Shown here one piece after another: positions 1-12,900 of a stretch of 64,000 bases of DNA. The notes under the pieces were generated by a model, which saw nothing but the letters and a program-made list of their open reading frames with translations, was not told the DNA's origin and made no database searches. A program made the translations under genes and the position numbers. Origin of the DNA: Isoetes taiwanensis (taxonomy: Eukaryota > Streptophyta > Lycopodiopsida > Isoetales > Isoetaceae); contig JAJEKV010000044.1 of assembly GCA_021234155.1 (NCBI GenBank), positions 9,766,777 to 9,830,776 on the forward strand, in the 5' to 3' direction. How positions within the stretch are numbered: the first letter of the stretch is position 1; the number at the start of each line of letters is the position of its first letter.

Positions 1-2445
1 AAATTCTTGAAGGGACAAAATTTATCGCCTTCCAAAAAAGTTTCGAATATAAGATTATCGCCAAAATAGTGATACCCATATTACGATATAGTACCTGATT
101 CAAATTAAATTCTAGTAAGAAATACATGTACTGATTGTTTCTCTTCCTATCTCAGGCACCTCATCTCCAAGGAGCATACTGTCGACTTGGTAATGTAGGC
201 AAGTTGTTTAAAGCACGATGCATTTTTACTTGTATTGAAGACCTTGCACTTGTCAATCTTGTGCAGCTGGAACTGCAATTCAGCAAGCTAGAAGTGTCCG
301 CAGTGAGGCGTTCAAAGCTGAGCTCTCTAGCTACCTGACCGAATGTGAAGTAACAGAGGTTTAGGTTTGAAGAAGCCACAATCCACAAGCAAAGAGGCAG
401 CTGAAGCTACGCTTCTGCCCCGGAGATGTGAAGCCAAGAATCCGGTGGTGTCTTGATTCCGTACTCAACATGGTGGGATCACGATAGAGAGTCCAAATGG
501 GCATCATTCGCAAATCCAAGACTGCTGTGAGGGATTGCATTTGCCATGCGGTGTGGCCAAAGACACCAACGAGGACACCTTGAGGTTGCTAGAGGTGAGA
601 GGCAGTGACACTTCAAGCGCAAGGAAGTTGAGAGGCGATTAATGAGGTTAAACATAACCGAACTCCGTATTTACATAATAGAAGATTTCGAGCGATCCTT
701 TTACGCGCTAGGGGGTATTGGGCGAGATGAACATCAAGCTTTTTGCTCGGTTTTTATTTGAATATATTTTACGTGGTGCGATCTCGGAGGAAAGAATGCT
801 CTTTCATCAACTGGCGGGTGATTGTTGTCGTCTCATTTACGACCCGGTCAAGGAATGGTGGCTGGTCCCAAGTAGCCCTTGAAAGTCTTGCTAACTTGCA
901 AGTCTCCCATGGATCATGAGCGAAGCCTTCTTCTGGAGAGAATAGCAAAATCATCCATCATATGTTGGTCGAGGCACATGATTGAGGACATTCGCAACTA
1001 CGGTGGTGGATGGGACATGGTGTTGGGTATGCAATGACCTTGAATTACCCATTTAGGGTTTGCTTAGTAAACTTCCGCCACTTACTAAGCAGGATGGAGA
1101 GCTTCTCGAAGGTTAACAAGATATGCACCAACCCCGTGCACATGGAGCTCACTTTTGCAAAATTTGCGAACAAACTTTTTTCGGAGATTATGTGTGTGCT
1201 CGAATCCAAGGCGGGAATGGTGATCTACACCCACAAAGGTGGGAGAATTTGTCTTGGTCATCACTTGAAGGGACTTGCGGTCGGTACAAGTAACCTTGTG
1301 ATTCCCCTTGCAAGTGACCTTGTGATTCCCCTTCTTGCGTGATACATTTATAAGCTCAACGCCCTTTCTTTGTTTGTATGAATTGGGTCTTTTGTACATG
1401 AATTGTCCTCATTTGGTATTTATAATGTGACATCCCTACGTGGGGGTACATTGCCACCAGAAATGAGAGGGACGCATGATTTTTGGGTTACGTAGGTGTT
1501 CGGAGGGAGGCGAGAGATTATTGAGAGACTCAATCTTGGAGGGAGAAGCGGGACCGAGAGATGCCTCGCGAATGGAGCTATTGGCTGCCCATAATTATGA
1601 CACGGAATTGACATCCAACGGGTGAGCCCCATTCAAGCATTGTTTCTTCGTGGAACTCTCTTAGGGTTGGCGATCAGGTGTTGTTGCTTCGATTCTGGAT
1701 GTTCATGATTGGTATTGTCGATTAACATCATCATATTCAGCTACACAACTGGATCAGCGTTGTGTTTCATGTGTCTTTACCACAAGGTATGTCTGTTGAA
1801 GGAAATCGCATCGAGAAAGATAGCACCCGGGGAAAGTCGTGTTGCAAGGAAGTGTTGGAATGACAGCCAGTGCATCGGACAGCTCAACCACCACCTTAGA
1901 GAGGTTTGCATTTTAGCGGTCCGCGAGAGATGGCACAAAGGTGGTTCTAGAGACCGAGGACGCAGAAGTTCCTTGAGATTACTTTCACGGTGGCGAGGGC
2001 ATACCTCCACACTACCCATGCCCGGGGGACATAGTAAGATTGCGCCACTCCGTGGTAGCCGAACTTTGGATGGGGCCAGTGGAGCCCCGATTAGACCTAC
2101 GGTATGAACATTGAATGACATGGATGAAGAGCCATGCTCATGGTTGGTTGCGCCACTATGAAGAAAGACTTCGAGCAGATCATTTGGCTGTCGGTGCGTA
2201 GTCCCACGCCCGGTGAGTCATTGGAAGGGTAAGCACACGTTATATATTCCTACCGGAGTGACATAAACTAGGAAAAAGCCTAGTTTGAATCTTTGATGGC
2301 CATTGGCGCAATCAGCAATGTATTTTACCAGAAATAAGAAGGGCTTTTGTTAAAGAAACATTGCTGTTAAGAACTCCTACTATGACATTCTGCGTGCCTT
2401 TTGCAGTTGCATGCTAGAAATGAGCAGAGCATATAGTTTTAATCA
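1..2445. other. No recognisable gene (left flank)
   Basis: No protein family is recognised on either strand. Open frames are short and change every few dozen codons. The longest plus frame (1010-1342, 110 codons) has no familiar motif. A small tandem duplication with a 24-bp period, core CCTTGTGATTCCCCTT, lies at 1287-1333. This may be old transposon DNA or host sequence too decayed to identify. Confidence 0.5.
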
Positions 2446-4255
2446 TGTTTGACTCTTTGGTTTATAGCGGGGATTTTTCCGGTTCTTGTACTAGTTAACG
2501 GTGCAGCGGTGCAAGCGAGTCCCGAGTGTTTACGGTCGCGGTGCGATGCAGGTGTGAGTTATATTTTTTATTGCGGTTACCTTCGCTATAATCAATCAAG
2601 CAGATCCGAGTGCGGGGTTTATATCGATCTGAGGTCACGGGACCGATCGAGCAACTGCTTACAAACATTGTCAACAAATTATGCATTCCTTTGCTGATAA
2701 TTCTTTTCTCACTTAATTGTTTTTCATTAATGTCATTATTAGGGTTGAATGCTTTGTTAGCCATATTGCCATAGGACATGTTGAACTAGTCGGAGCGACT
2801 GCGGATGAGCATATGAAATTTGGGCCTTCTTTGGAGTTACATTACGCGTATTATATTGTCCATTACTAGGTTCCATATTTTTTGTAGAGGCAGTTCTCAT
2901 GGAGTCATGAATCTCTTATTACAGAATAGTTCGAATAGAGCAGTTTTGAAAAGTTGAATATAGAGGCGATTACGAATCTCTAATAGAGGCAGTTCTAACA
3001 AATCTGAGAGGTCCTAACTTACGAATATCAAGGAGTACAATGGGGTCCTAGCTTTTGAATCTCCAAATTGTACAATGGTAGTACAATGGTAATAGCTGTT
3101 AGATCCATACTGGCGGTGGAGGCGGGCTAGTAGTTACGCATCGAGGATCTGCAGTCTTTAAACAAAACAAAGCGAGAATAAATAACAAGGTAAGGTAGTG
3201 GAGTCAAAAGGTGGCGGTTTGAGTTGCATTATCACATGTTATCACATGTCATGTTTTAAAAGTACATAAATGAAACAAGAGCAATTACATAATCGAATAG
3301 GGAGAGACCGAGGCACCAAAGTTCAAGCTCTACTTCTCAAGGTTGTAACTATTTTGGAGAGCAAATGAAAGGCAAAAATGAGTGATAGGGAGGCTCAAGG
3401 CTGCAAGATCAAGTGTTGTTCTTTGAAGCACCAAAGGTTCGTTCTGTTGGTGTCATAAACTTATACTTGAGGCTGCAATGGAGCAAATAATGCCATATGG
3501 TTGAGTGATTTGGTTGTCTTTTTCGGTCAAATAATGCCATGTGGTTGAGTGAGCGATTGCCCTGCGGCCATGTAGAAGCATCAAAACGAAATCACGGAAT
3601 GCATGCAAAGTTTTTGATGCCTAGTTCGGATTGATAGATAGTTTAGAGAATATTTTTTCATTGATCAGACATAGTTTTAGCAAATCCGTGAAATTTGGAG
3701 AGGTAAAATTTGATGTAGAATCGATGGTTAAAACAGACTGGCGAATTCTGTTTTCACAAATAAAAACCTAGCGTTATAAATCATCAATGTTACAACCTAT
3801 TATACCTCAGAACAATGGGTTATTGCCAATAATAATGTATTTACAATAGTAAGTTCAAATATTATTAACTTATAATATTAATCCTAAGATTATAAATTGA
3901 GCCACCGAAAATCCCTCGAGACCACTGGGGCTCAAAGGTTACCAAGTTACCGTTGGTTGGCGGTTAGAAGTAGTTAAGGGTTAAAAGCAGTAATGATCTT
4001 TAGAATATTAAAAGATTATTTGGGAATATTCTAGAGATTATTGTGATAATCTCAAAAACATTCTTTATTTCGTTATTATTTGTGTACGGCTTTTAAAAAC
4101 ATTGAAAAACAACATTTTTAACATAGTCCTAGATCAGGCAAAGGCAAATCCAAAAAATTTGCTATTTTTAAACAATGTCCGACAACAAAGGCCAAATCGC
4201 TCATCTTTACCCATGGGTTGAAGCACAGTGCTAGCGCCCTACGTGTACGTTAGAC
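2446..4255. other. AT-rich non-coding stretch with small duplications
   Basis: No gene is recognised. A loosely repeated motif (tagaggcagttct, gaatctc) recurs between 2,885 and 3,060. A phrase close to caaataatgccatatggttg occurs at about 3,484 and again at about 3,529, a 45-bp direct duplication. From 3,600 to 4,250 the sequence is AT-rich and featureless up to the edge of the minisatellite. Confidence 0.5.
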
Positions 4256-4258
4256 TAG

Positions 4259-5312
4259 GTGGCATGTTTTGAGCCACCTTATGCCAGCAGCCTAGGTGGC
4301 ATGTTGGAACCTTGGCATGTTGGAGCCTAGGTGTCATGTTGGACCCTAGGTGGCACGTTGGAGCCTAGGTGGCATGCTAAACGAGGGCATGGTGGAGCCT
4401 AGTTGGCATGTTGGAGCCCTCATTGGCATGTTTGACCCTAGGCGGCATGTTACCTGGAGCCTAAAAAATGTTTGAGTTGCCTAGGTGGCATGTTAGATCT
4501 CGTGGCATGTTGGAGCCTAGGTGGCATGTTTTAGCCACCCCAGCGCAATGGCGGATAATGGCATGTTGGAGCCACCTTGGCATGTTGGAGCCAAGGTGGC
4601 ATGTTGGAGCCTAGGTGGCATGGTGAGCCACCTTGGCATGCTTGAGCCTAGGTGGCACGTTGAGCCAACTTGGCATGTTGGCTGCGTGGCATGTTGGAGC
4701 CCGGTGGCATGTTAAAGCCCGCGTGGCATGTTGGAACCCACGTGGCATGTTAGACCAAGGTGGCGTTGGGCTCAGGTGGCATGCTAGGCTCCCGCGAGGG
4801 CATGTTGGAGCCTAGTTGGCATGTTGAAGCCTTGGTGGGATGTTGGAGACTGGAGTGGCATAATTGAGCCACCCAACCATGGTAAGGCCTAGGTGGCATG
4901 TTGGAGCCAACTTGGCATGTTGGAGCTCCTCCGTGGCATGTTGGAGCCCGGTGGCATGTTGGAACCTGGTGGCATGCTAGGTGCCATGTTGGAGCCATTG
5001 GTGTTGGGCGTGGGTGGCATGTTGGAGCCTAGGCATGTTGGAACCAAGGTGGCACATTGGAGCCTAGGTGGCATGTTTAAGCCGCGCTAGCATGGAAGGT
5101 GGCATGTTGGAACTTGGCATGAAGATGGAACCTAGGTGGCATGTTGGAGCTCGTGGTGCGCTTGAGCCGGTGGCATGTTGGTAAGTGGCGTATTTGGAAT
5201 TACATTGGCATGTGTTGGAGTAGGTGGCATGTTAGACCTAGGCGGCGTATTTGAACCTCATTGGCGTATTTGGCATGTTTGAGCCGCCTTAGCGCTGAAA
5301 TAGGTGGCATGT
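4259..5312 (+). repeat. 19-bp minisatellite array, forward orientation
   Basis: A degenerate tandem array of about 1.05 kb. The consensus reads GGCATGTTGGAGCCTAGGT (19 bp), with point variants and many units shortened or lengthened by a few bases. Each unit contains the palindromes CATG and CCTAGG. Because 19 is not a multiple of three, translations cycle through all frames and give low-complexity pseudo-proteins on both strands, which are not genes. The same unit occurs in reverse complement at 8,145-10,834. Confidence 0.9.
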
Positions 5313-5349
5313 TACGCCCAGAAACTTGGTCTCGGGGTAATGTAGATGT

Positions 5350-8140
5350 TAGGAGTCCATTTGGCCAGGATGGCGGTTAAGGGAGTTGCGTGTCCAGCGT
5401 GGCGGAGACCCTAAGAGAGGACCTTGGGGTCGGACTTCATACGGAAGGCTAGGGCTCAGTAACTCTGGCTTCAAGGCCTCCACTACCTCATGATATTGTG
5501 CAGATCTGGTCCATCGACGGTGTGGCAATATCAACGCAAACCATGCGTTGCCCGAGGTTATTGTAGGGTTTCGTTATGGAGGTGGGTTTTATCGAGTTAC
5601 GCGAGACATGGTCGGCTGCGGTTGAAACGAAGCAATGGCGAAATGGAGTGCGGAATTCGGCGGGCTTTCCCTACGGTGCTCCTCAAGGAGGGGCAAATGC
5701 CAATGCCTCCCTTCCGGAACCGGTTACCTATCAAATAGTTGAATTCTCCATTCAAATATTAACTTGCTTGAGCAGGCCAAAAGATTCAAGATCGCAATAG
5801 GAACATATAAAACCGCCAAAAGTGTCTGCGGTCGTGATTAGCAGAAAACCAAGTGTTTTGTCGTTGGTGATTACGAGCCGGAATGGAGATTTGGCTTAGC
5901 CATGTCGTCAGAAGCCGTTATGAAATTACCCTATAGGGACCAAGTTACCCGGTCCTTCTTTGCAGCAAAGAAATTACGAACCCTCATTGATGGCGATTAT
6001 TCTGCACCCTCGCTAAGGCCAATTCCTCGAGCGTGTTGGACGCGAGCTACTTTAGGCAGGGGCTTGAGGGGTGGTCTTACGCTACGAGCAGTCTCCAAGG
6101 TAATGTCGATATTCGAGTCCATTGGCGGTCGGATGGCGATTCGGGGTGGGAGAGTTGCGAAATGGAGTGGCGAGACCTAAAGAGAGGACCTTAGGGTTGA
6201 ACTGTACACGGAAGGCTTTAGAACAAAATCGCGGCAGGCCCTCCATTACCTGCGGCATTTATTACCTCGGTCCAATCGGCAGGGGTGTGGCTCGAAGCAC
6301 AAACCACAATGCGTTGCGAGTTCGTGTAAGTTTCTACGTTATAGGTGGTTTGATACGGTTGCACTTGAGACGCCAGTGCCGAGGCTGCCGGTTGAAAACC
6401 AAGCTTAGCGGCGAAATGGGAGTGCGGATTTCTAGAGCTCGATTAGCCGCGGGTAGAAGTCAAGAACACATTTTGTGCCGTTTTGGAATGATTAGAGTTA
6501 CTGATAGATCCAAAGTCACGGTATTTCCCGTTTGCCATGGGGATCGATTCCGAAAAAGGTACACCCGAGTCCCAAGTGCGAAATTTGGATGGCTTCGACC
6601 TCCATAGCGTAAACCACAATAGCACAGCATACCGGGAGATTCGCGTTTGGAGAGCCACCTGTCCGTGAACCAGTCACTAATGTCATCAATGAAGACGCTT
6701 AACTACCGATGACACAAAGCTACTAGAAAAGAATCCATTTGAACATCATCACCGGCGAAACATCCACCGGTATCATCGACTTCTACTCGAACTTCGGGTA
6801 TCGACGACCGGAACAATGAGCGAAGATACCTACTCGGAAAAATAAGCTCATGTCAACCGTCATGATATTGTTAATATGGCGAGATGCTGAAAATCTTACT
6901 GCCGTCGATTTCTTTAACTGCAGAACGGTAATAGTCCCCTAGGGTATTTCGGTATTCCGGACGACATGGTCAATCTGACCAAAGAACTTCTGCCTTACTG
7001 CGGCGACAAAGCTGCGATGATTTCTGCCAGATCTACCGGGCTGCCCTACGTTGAATCTGAAATCTTTGAGCTTTGTAATTGATAGAACTAAGGACCGGGG
7101 AAGGGGCTGTCACGGAAGGCTGCTTGTCTCCGGACCTTCGTCAGTTCTGATTTTTCAACTTCGTGCCATGTCTCGAATCTGGCCCAACGCGTCAAACCCA
7201 CAATAACGGCAGCATATTCTGATGGTTTCCAGATGCTAATATCATGGGGTAGTGGGAGGCTTATGGCGACAAAATACTCGGCTCTATCATCGACTTCTAC
7301 TGTCGGACCGGACATGGAGACAAGTTCGTATGGGCGCCAAAGTGAAGCTCGTGTCCCAACTGCGTTAAGTGATTGGCCTTGGCGGGTCACGAGGAATCGC
7401 CCGCGGTAGAGGGTTACAGATGTTTTCTTTTGCCGCAAAAATGGCCAAGTGCCGGTCCCTAGGGTAATTTATTTGTTAGGACGACATGGCGGTATATTAA
7501 TGTCATTCGAGGGGCTATTATGCTACTTGCGACGACAAAACACTTGTGGTTTTCTGCGTCATTGCCCGGGGACGCTGCGGTTTCATATGTTCTCGGTGGA
7601 TCTTGAATCTTTTTGAGCACGCTTTCGAAGCAGGATTACTTGAATGGAAATTCAGCGATTGGGATAGGGGAAAGCGAAGTTCGGGAAAGGGGCATTGGCA
7701 TTTGCCCTAAGGTAGGAAAGCACGCCTCGGTAATTCCATACCCCATTTAGTTCGGTTTACGTTTATACGGTTTTCAAGCTGCTGACTTCGACCATGTCTC
7801 AGGTGCAAGCCCCGGATAAAACTTCGACCTCCTGCGCGTAAACCCTACAATAAGCAGCGCCGCGGGGGTTTTGCGTTTTGGAGGCCACACCAGATTGGAC
7901 CGGGGATCTTGCTAATGTCATGAGGTAGTGGGAGGGCCTTGAAGCCCGGAAGGCGAACCTAAGCCCTAAAGCCTTCGGATGGGCGAAAGAAGTTCTGCAC
8001 CCCAGGTCGACTCTCTTTGGGGTCTCATGTCCGCGGGTAGTGGGCAACTCTCCCCACCCCAGCATGGTCATCAAATCTCCGATGGCCTTCGAATTTCGAC
8101 AAAACATTTTTCTACCACGGGGACCAAGTTTAGATGAAAG
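5350..8140. repeat. Degenerate long repeats between the two minisatellite arrays
   Basis: No protein family is recognised. The segment is built partly of diverged copies of itself. The sequence from about 5,356 (agtccatttggc, cctaagagaggacc, cggaaggct, ggcgaaatggagtgcgga) recurs in order from about 6,116, roughly 760 bp later. Other pairs are 6,595 with 7,826 (cgacctcc then gcgtaaacc), 6,940 with 7,460 (ccctagggta then gacgacatgg), 6,770 with 7,285 (atcatcgacttctact) and 7,230 with 7,908 (aggtagtgggagg or close). The copies are too diverged to define one clean unit by eye. Confidence 0.55.
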
Positions 8141-8144
8141 CTTA

Positions 8145-10834
8145 AATACCATGCCTAGGCTCAAGCGTGCCAAAGGTGGCTCAAACATACCACCTAGGCT
8201 CCAACATGAACCCCGCGTAGGCTCGGAACATGCCGGTTTAGGCTCCACCGACCATGTCACCTACAGCCAACCTGCGTGGGCTCCAACATGCCCTTAGCAT
8301 GCCCAGGGGGCTCCAACATGCCACGGGCTCAAAGTAGTGGGAGGGCCCGTGGGCTCCAACATGCCACCCCAAGGCTCCACCACTCTGCCAAGGTGAAAAC
8401 CAACATCGACACCCTAGGCTCAAGCGTGCCAAGGTGGGTGAAACCATACCACCCCTGGGAAACCAATGTGCCACCTTGGGAAGCCAACATGCGGTAGGCT
8501 CCAACATGCCACCCTGCGGCTCCAACATGCCGTGGGCTCCAGCGTGGCACCAGCATGCCACCTGGGCTCCAACATGCCACGGGCTCCAACATCACCTACC
8601 CGCGTGAGCTCAACATGCCAATGTTGTGGCTCCAACATGCCACCTAGGCTCCACCATGCAAAGGTGGGCTCCAACATGCCACCCTAGGCTCCAACATCCC
8701 ACCAAAGGCTCCAACATGCCAAGTGGGCTCCAACATGCCAGCCTAGGCTCCAACATGCCTGGTGGCTCTGGCATGCCACCTAGGCTCCCAGCGTGCCACC
8801 TTGGCTCCAACATGCCACGTGGGCTCCAGCATGCCACCTAGAATGCCACTGGGCTCCAACATGCCACCTGGGCTCCAGCATGCCCACGTGAGCTCCAACA
8901 TGCCAGAGTTGGCTCCAGCGTGCCACCTAGGCTCAAGCATGCCAAGGTGGCTCAAATATCACCACCTAGGCAACATGCCACGGGCTCCAACATGCCCGTG
9001 CTCCAACATGCCAAGGTTGTCCAGCGTGCCACCAGGCTCAAGCATGCCAGGTGGCTCAATGCCACCTAGGCTCCCAACATGCCAACGGGCTCCAACATGC
9101 CAAGGTGGCTCCAACCATTATGCTCAAGCGTGCCAGGGTGGCTAAAACATGCCACCCTAGGCACCAACATGCCTTAACGTGAACTCAACATCCAACATGC
9201 CACGCTAGGCTCCAACATGCAACGTGGCTCCAACATGCCAACTAGGCTCCAACATGCCTCGTGGGGCATGCCACCTAGGCTCCCAGCGTGCCACCTGGGC
9301 TCCAACATGCCACCCTGGGCTCCAACATGCCAAGGTGCCTCCAACATGCCACCTAGGCTCAAGCGTGCCAGGTGAAACCAAACTGCCGCACCTAGGCTCC
9401 AGCGTGCCCGTAGGCTCCAACATGCCGACGCCACGTGGGCTCAACATGCCACCTAGCATGCCACCTGGCTCCAACATGCCACGCGGGCTCATGGCGTGCC
9501 GCGTGGCTCAACATGCCACACAGGCTCCAACATGCCAACTAGGCTCCAACATGCCTGGATTGGCTCTAGCATGCCACCTGGGCTCCAGCGTGCCACCTTG
9601 GCCCCAACGCCTGGGCTCCAACGGCATGCCAGCATGCCACCTGGCATGCCACCTGAAGAACAGCATGCCACACAGGCTCCAATATGCCCGCGTGAGCTCC
9701 AACATGCCAGGTTGGCTCCAGCGTGCCACCTGGGCTCAAGCATGCCGGGTGGCTCAAATATACCACCTGGGCTCCAACATGCCACCATATGGCTTCCAAG
9801 CATGCGCGTGGGCTCCATTAGTCAAACATGCACTAGGCCCAGCATGCCAGCGTGGCTCCAACATGCCGCGTCGGCTCCAACATGCCTCGTGAGCTCTAGC
9901 ATGCCACCTAGGCTCCAATGTGCTCCTAGAAACCAATGTGCCACCTAGGCTCCAAGCATGCCAGGTGGCTCAACACCACCCTAGGCACAAGCATGCCAAG
10001 GTGGCTCAAATGTCACCACCATGTCAGCTCCAACATGCCACCTGGGCTTCAGCATGCCGTGGGCTCCAACATGCCACGTGAGCTCTAACATGCCACCTGG
10101 GCTCAACATGCCAACCTCACGGCTCCAACGCATGCCTGGGCTCCAACATGTCAAGGTGGCTCCAGCATCACCTGGGCTCCAACATGCCAAGGTGAAACCA
10201 ACATGCCACCTGGCTCCAACCGCCACCCTACGGCTCCAACATGCGTGGGCTCCAACATACCACCTAGCATGCCACCTAGGCTGTAACACCCTGGCACAGG
10301 CTCCAACATGCCAGGTGAGCTCTAACATGCCGCCTAGGCTCCAGCATGCCACCCTGCGGCTCCAACATGCCGCGGGGCTCCAACATGTCGGGTGCCACCA
10401 ACTGTACCACCCATGCCAACATAGGCTCAACATGCCACCTAGGCTCCAACATGCCACCCACGGCTCCAACATGCCACCGGGGCTCCAACATGCCATCTTG
10501 GCTCAACATGCCACCCTAGGCTCAAACATGCCATTGGCTCCAACATATGCCTCCAACATGCTCCATCAAACCAGCCAAGGCTTGAGAACATGCGTGCATG
10601 CGGGGTGGAGCTCTCAAACATGCCACCTGGCTTCATCATGCCACCAAAGGCTTCAACATGCCCGGCCAAGGTGCTCCAATGCACCACCTAGGCTCCAACA
10701 TGCCGGGTGGCCCTGCATCCACCCTGGGCTCCAACATGCCACCCGGCGTGAACATGAGCGTGAGCTGCGATGAATGCCGTGGGCTCACCCGGGGATGGCT
10801 TAAACGTACCGTGGGCTCAAATGCCACCTAGGCC
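8145..10834 (-). repeat. 19-bp minisatellite array, inverted relative to the first
   Basis: About 2.7 kb of tandem units whose plus strand reads ACCTAGGCTCCAACATGCC, the exact reverse complement of the unit at 4,259-5,312. Many variants occur: CCTGGGCTCC, CGTGGGCTCC, AAGGTGGCTC, and AGCGTGCC in place of AACATGCC. Long open frames run on both strands (up to about 250 codons at 10,021-10,773 plus and 171 at 9,981-10,496 minus), but they are only the repeat read through and show no codon bias or start context of their own. Confidence 0.9.
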
Positions 10835-10839
10835 CGGGA

Positions 10840-12900
10840 ACTTTGTTCTTAAGGTTCATCCTCTCTTTAAAGCTTCTGGCCATTTGTGTCATGAGTTACA
10901 AAACGGGGACACCTAAAAAATCAGGACACTTGCAACATGTTAGGCGAGACAACATTACTGTATGTGGAGAGCTTTCTGCATGTGCCCTCTTCTTTTTTTT
11001 TCAGCGAAGGCAGGCCGAGATCGATGCATTATTTCATGGGATGTGGCGGATGGCGGGTGGGGATCAACTATGGTGCATGGTTGGTTCCAACTTCACTTGG
11101 GTGCTCGCACCCATTGGCGGCATAATATTTGCTCTGGCTTTCAATGATCAATGGGGCTATGGCGTCGACTTCTTGTTCATTCACATTTTCAATGCTATAT
11201 TTGCCACAATAATGGCTTGTAACATTGGTCCACCTTCATGATTTGTTCATAACAACATGCTAGTTCGGTGACACATTAGGGTTTTAAGCACAATGTTGAG
11301 GTAACACATTAGGGTGTAAGTGCATGGGGTAAAAATTATTAATTTCTTATAACCATTGAACCATGCAGCATTTCCACCTGCATTGAGCAGGTCGAGTCCG
11401 CCCACCCAAATCGAAATTATCCGAAATTATTGTGGAGGGGCGGAGGGAATGAATGCGTGGCGATACACAGCCGGAGATGGGTTGATTGGGTCGGGGATTC
11501 CACAGTTCTTTCTCCATTTCCTACTCCTTCTCCTCACTTCCTCAGGACTTCTGAAATCTGGCTGATGGCTCAATCAGGGTTTCTCTCAAAATTCAAATCT
11601 TGGGTTGGGATAAGATTTTTTGAACATATTGGGGCATGTTTGCGGGGAGGATTGGGAGGATGTCGAGAAAAGATCATCAGGCAAGCTTTAGAGAAGGGAA
11701 GAGTTAATGGAATGGCCTTCTTAAAGGCTCAAACTTGAGCATTGGATCGCGATTCACAGGGCTGCTGGTTTCAATAGGCATTGCCCGGTTCTTTGGTGGG
11801 AATAGCGAGGAGATTTACGGACGAAAACCGCGCCCCATGCGTGCAAGGGCCTTCCGGCATGTCCAAAAACATCAACGGTGTCTGACTGGCGGCTCATCTT
11901 CTGAGGGCCATTTTGATGCGGTCGACTCCTAGTAATGACCTTTCTATCCCGATCAAAACTCATTTACAGCAAGGGGGCGAAAGGGGCTACACTCATTTGG
12001 ATTTAAAGAGATGTGGGTATGATGAGCAGAGTGGAGCATTGCTTGAACAGCTGGGCGTAATCCGGGAGTGGGCAGACAAACACTTCCCCATTTATGATGA
12101 AGTGAATTTTACTTAAGGACAACGTGGAGGAGAGAGAAACTTGAGGGCTAACGTGGCTGAAGAGATACTTACCAGCGGTTCTCTCAAGGCTGTGAAGTTC
12201 GAGGATGGATGCTCTCGTTTGCCTGGCCCGAGTTAGTTTACCGCGAGAGTAACTAGATTCTTTGTATTATTTTTAACTTTCTTTAAGTTGCTAGTGCCAG
12301 TGATTACAGAGGTGAAAGTGTTAGTAGGTTACTCTTTGTTTCGAGCATTACATTACTGTAAAAGTTTCCTGTCTTTTGAGTTCAGATCTAGAATGAGTTG
12401 CTACAGATTACAAATAGGTTACTCTTTATTTAGTGATAGTAAAGTTTTTTTATTTTTAACTCCGGATCTAGAATGTGGGATGTTGTAACCTGTGTGTACC
12501 AAACTTTGGGAGTATAAAATGTTTGCCCTCAATGGGTTCCTCAAAGTGCTCCATACTTTTCCCTCAATCCATTCATGGCGGATCCGTGGTTCCATTCTTG
12601 AGGTTTAGGTTTTTCATTGCCAAAGATAAGATCTAGACCGGGGCTTTCTTTTAGGGGGACTTAAGATTGAGTACATGTACGGAGGTCCAACAACCGATCC
12701 TATTTTGCTTGCAAATTCCGGCTTCTAGTTGTTAAACTATCTGCCATTTATTACGTATAATTCAATAGTGGTTGATTGAATCATGCAACCTTGTTTACCT
12801 CCGCCCTAATGAATGGGCTAAAAACTTCCATAAAATCAGAAAAGGGGCTGACCGAAAAATGAGCAATCACAATTGTATTAATTCTTTGATGCTTGCTAAA
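10840..12900. other. No recognisable gene; short coding-like patches
   Basis: Unique-looking sequence after the minisatellite. Plus-strand open patches exist, such as 11,000-11,240 and 11,913-12,116, but they match no family I recognise and lie in different frames. The patch at 11,913-12,116 ends with a peptide containing REWADKHFPIYDEVNFT. A decayed gene or transposon is possible. No terminal repeats were found. Confidence 0.4.

Noticed and set aside
2449-2697. 82-codon frame with a signal-peptide-like start and several Cys residues, loosely like a wall-associated kinase extracellular domain
   Set aside because: It begins at a TTG, not an ATG, the Cys spacing does not fit the family, and no kinase or neighbouring exon supports it.
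4521-5090. Overlapping short ORFs in the first array
   Set aside because: Same reason: minisatellite read-through with no independent coding signal.
8238-10773. Long open frames (up to 250 codons) on both strands rich in SNMPPRLQHAT- or MLEPRWHVGA-like text
   Set aside because: They are the 19-bp minisatellite translated; the unit length cycles through all frames, and both strands are equally open.
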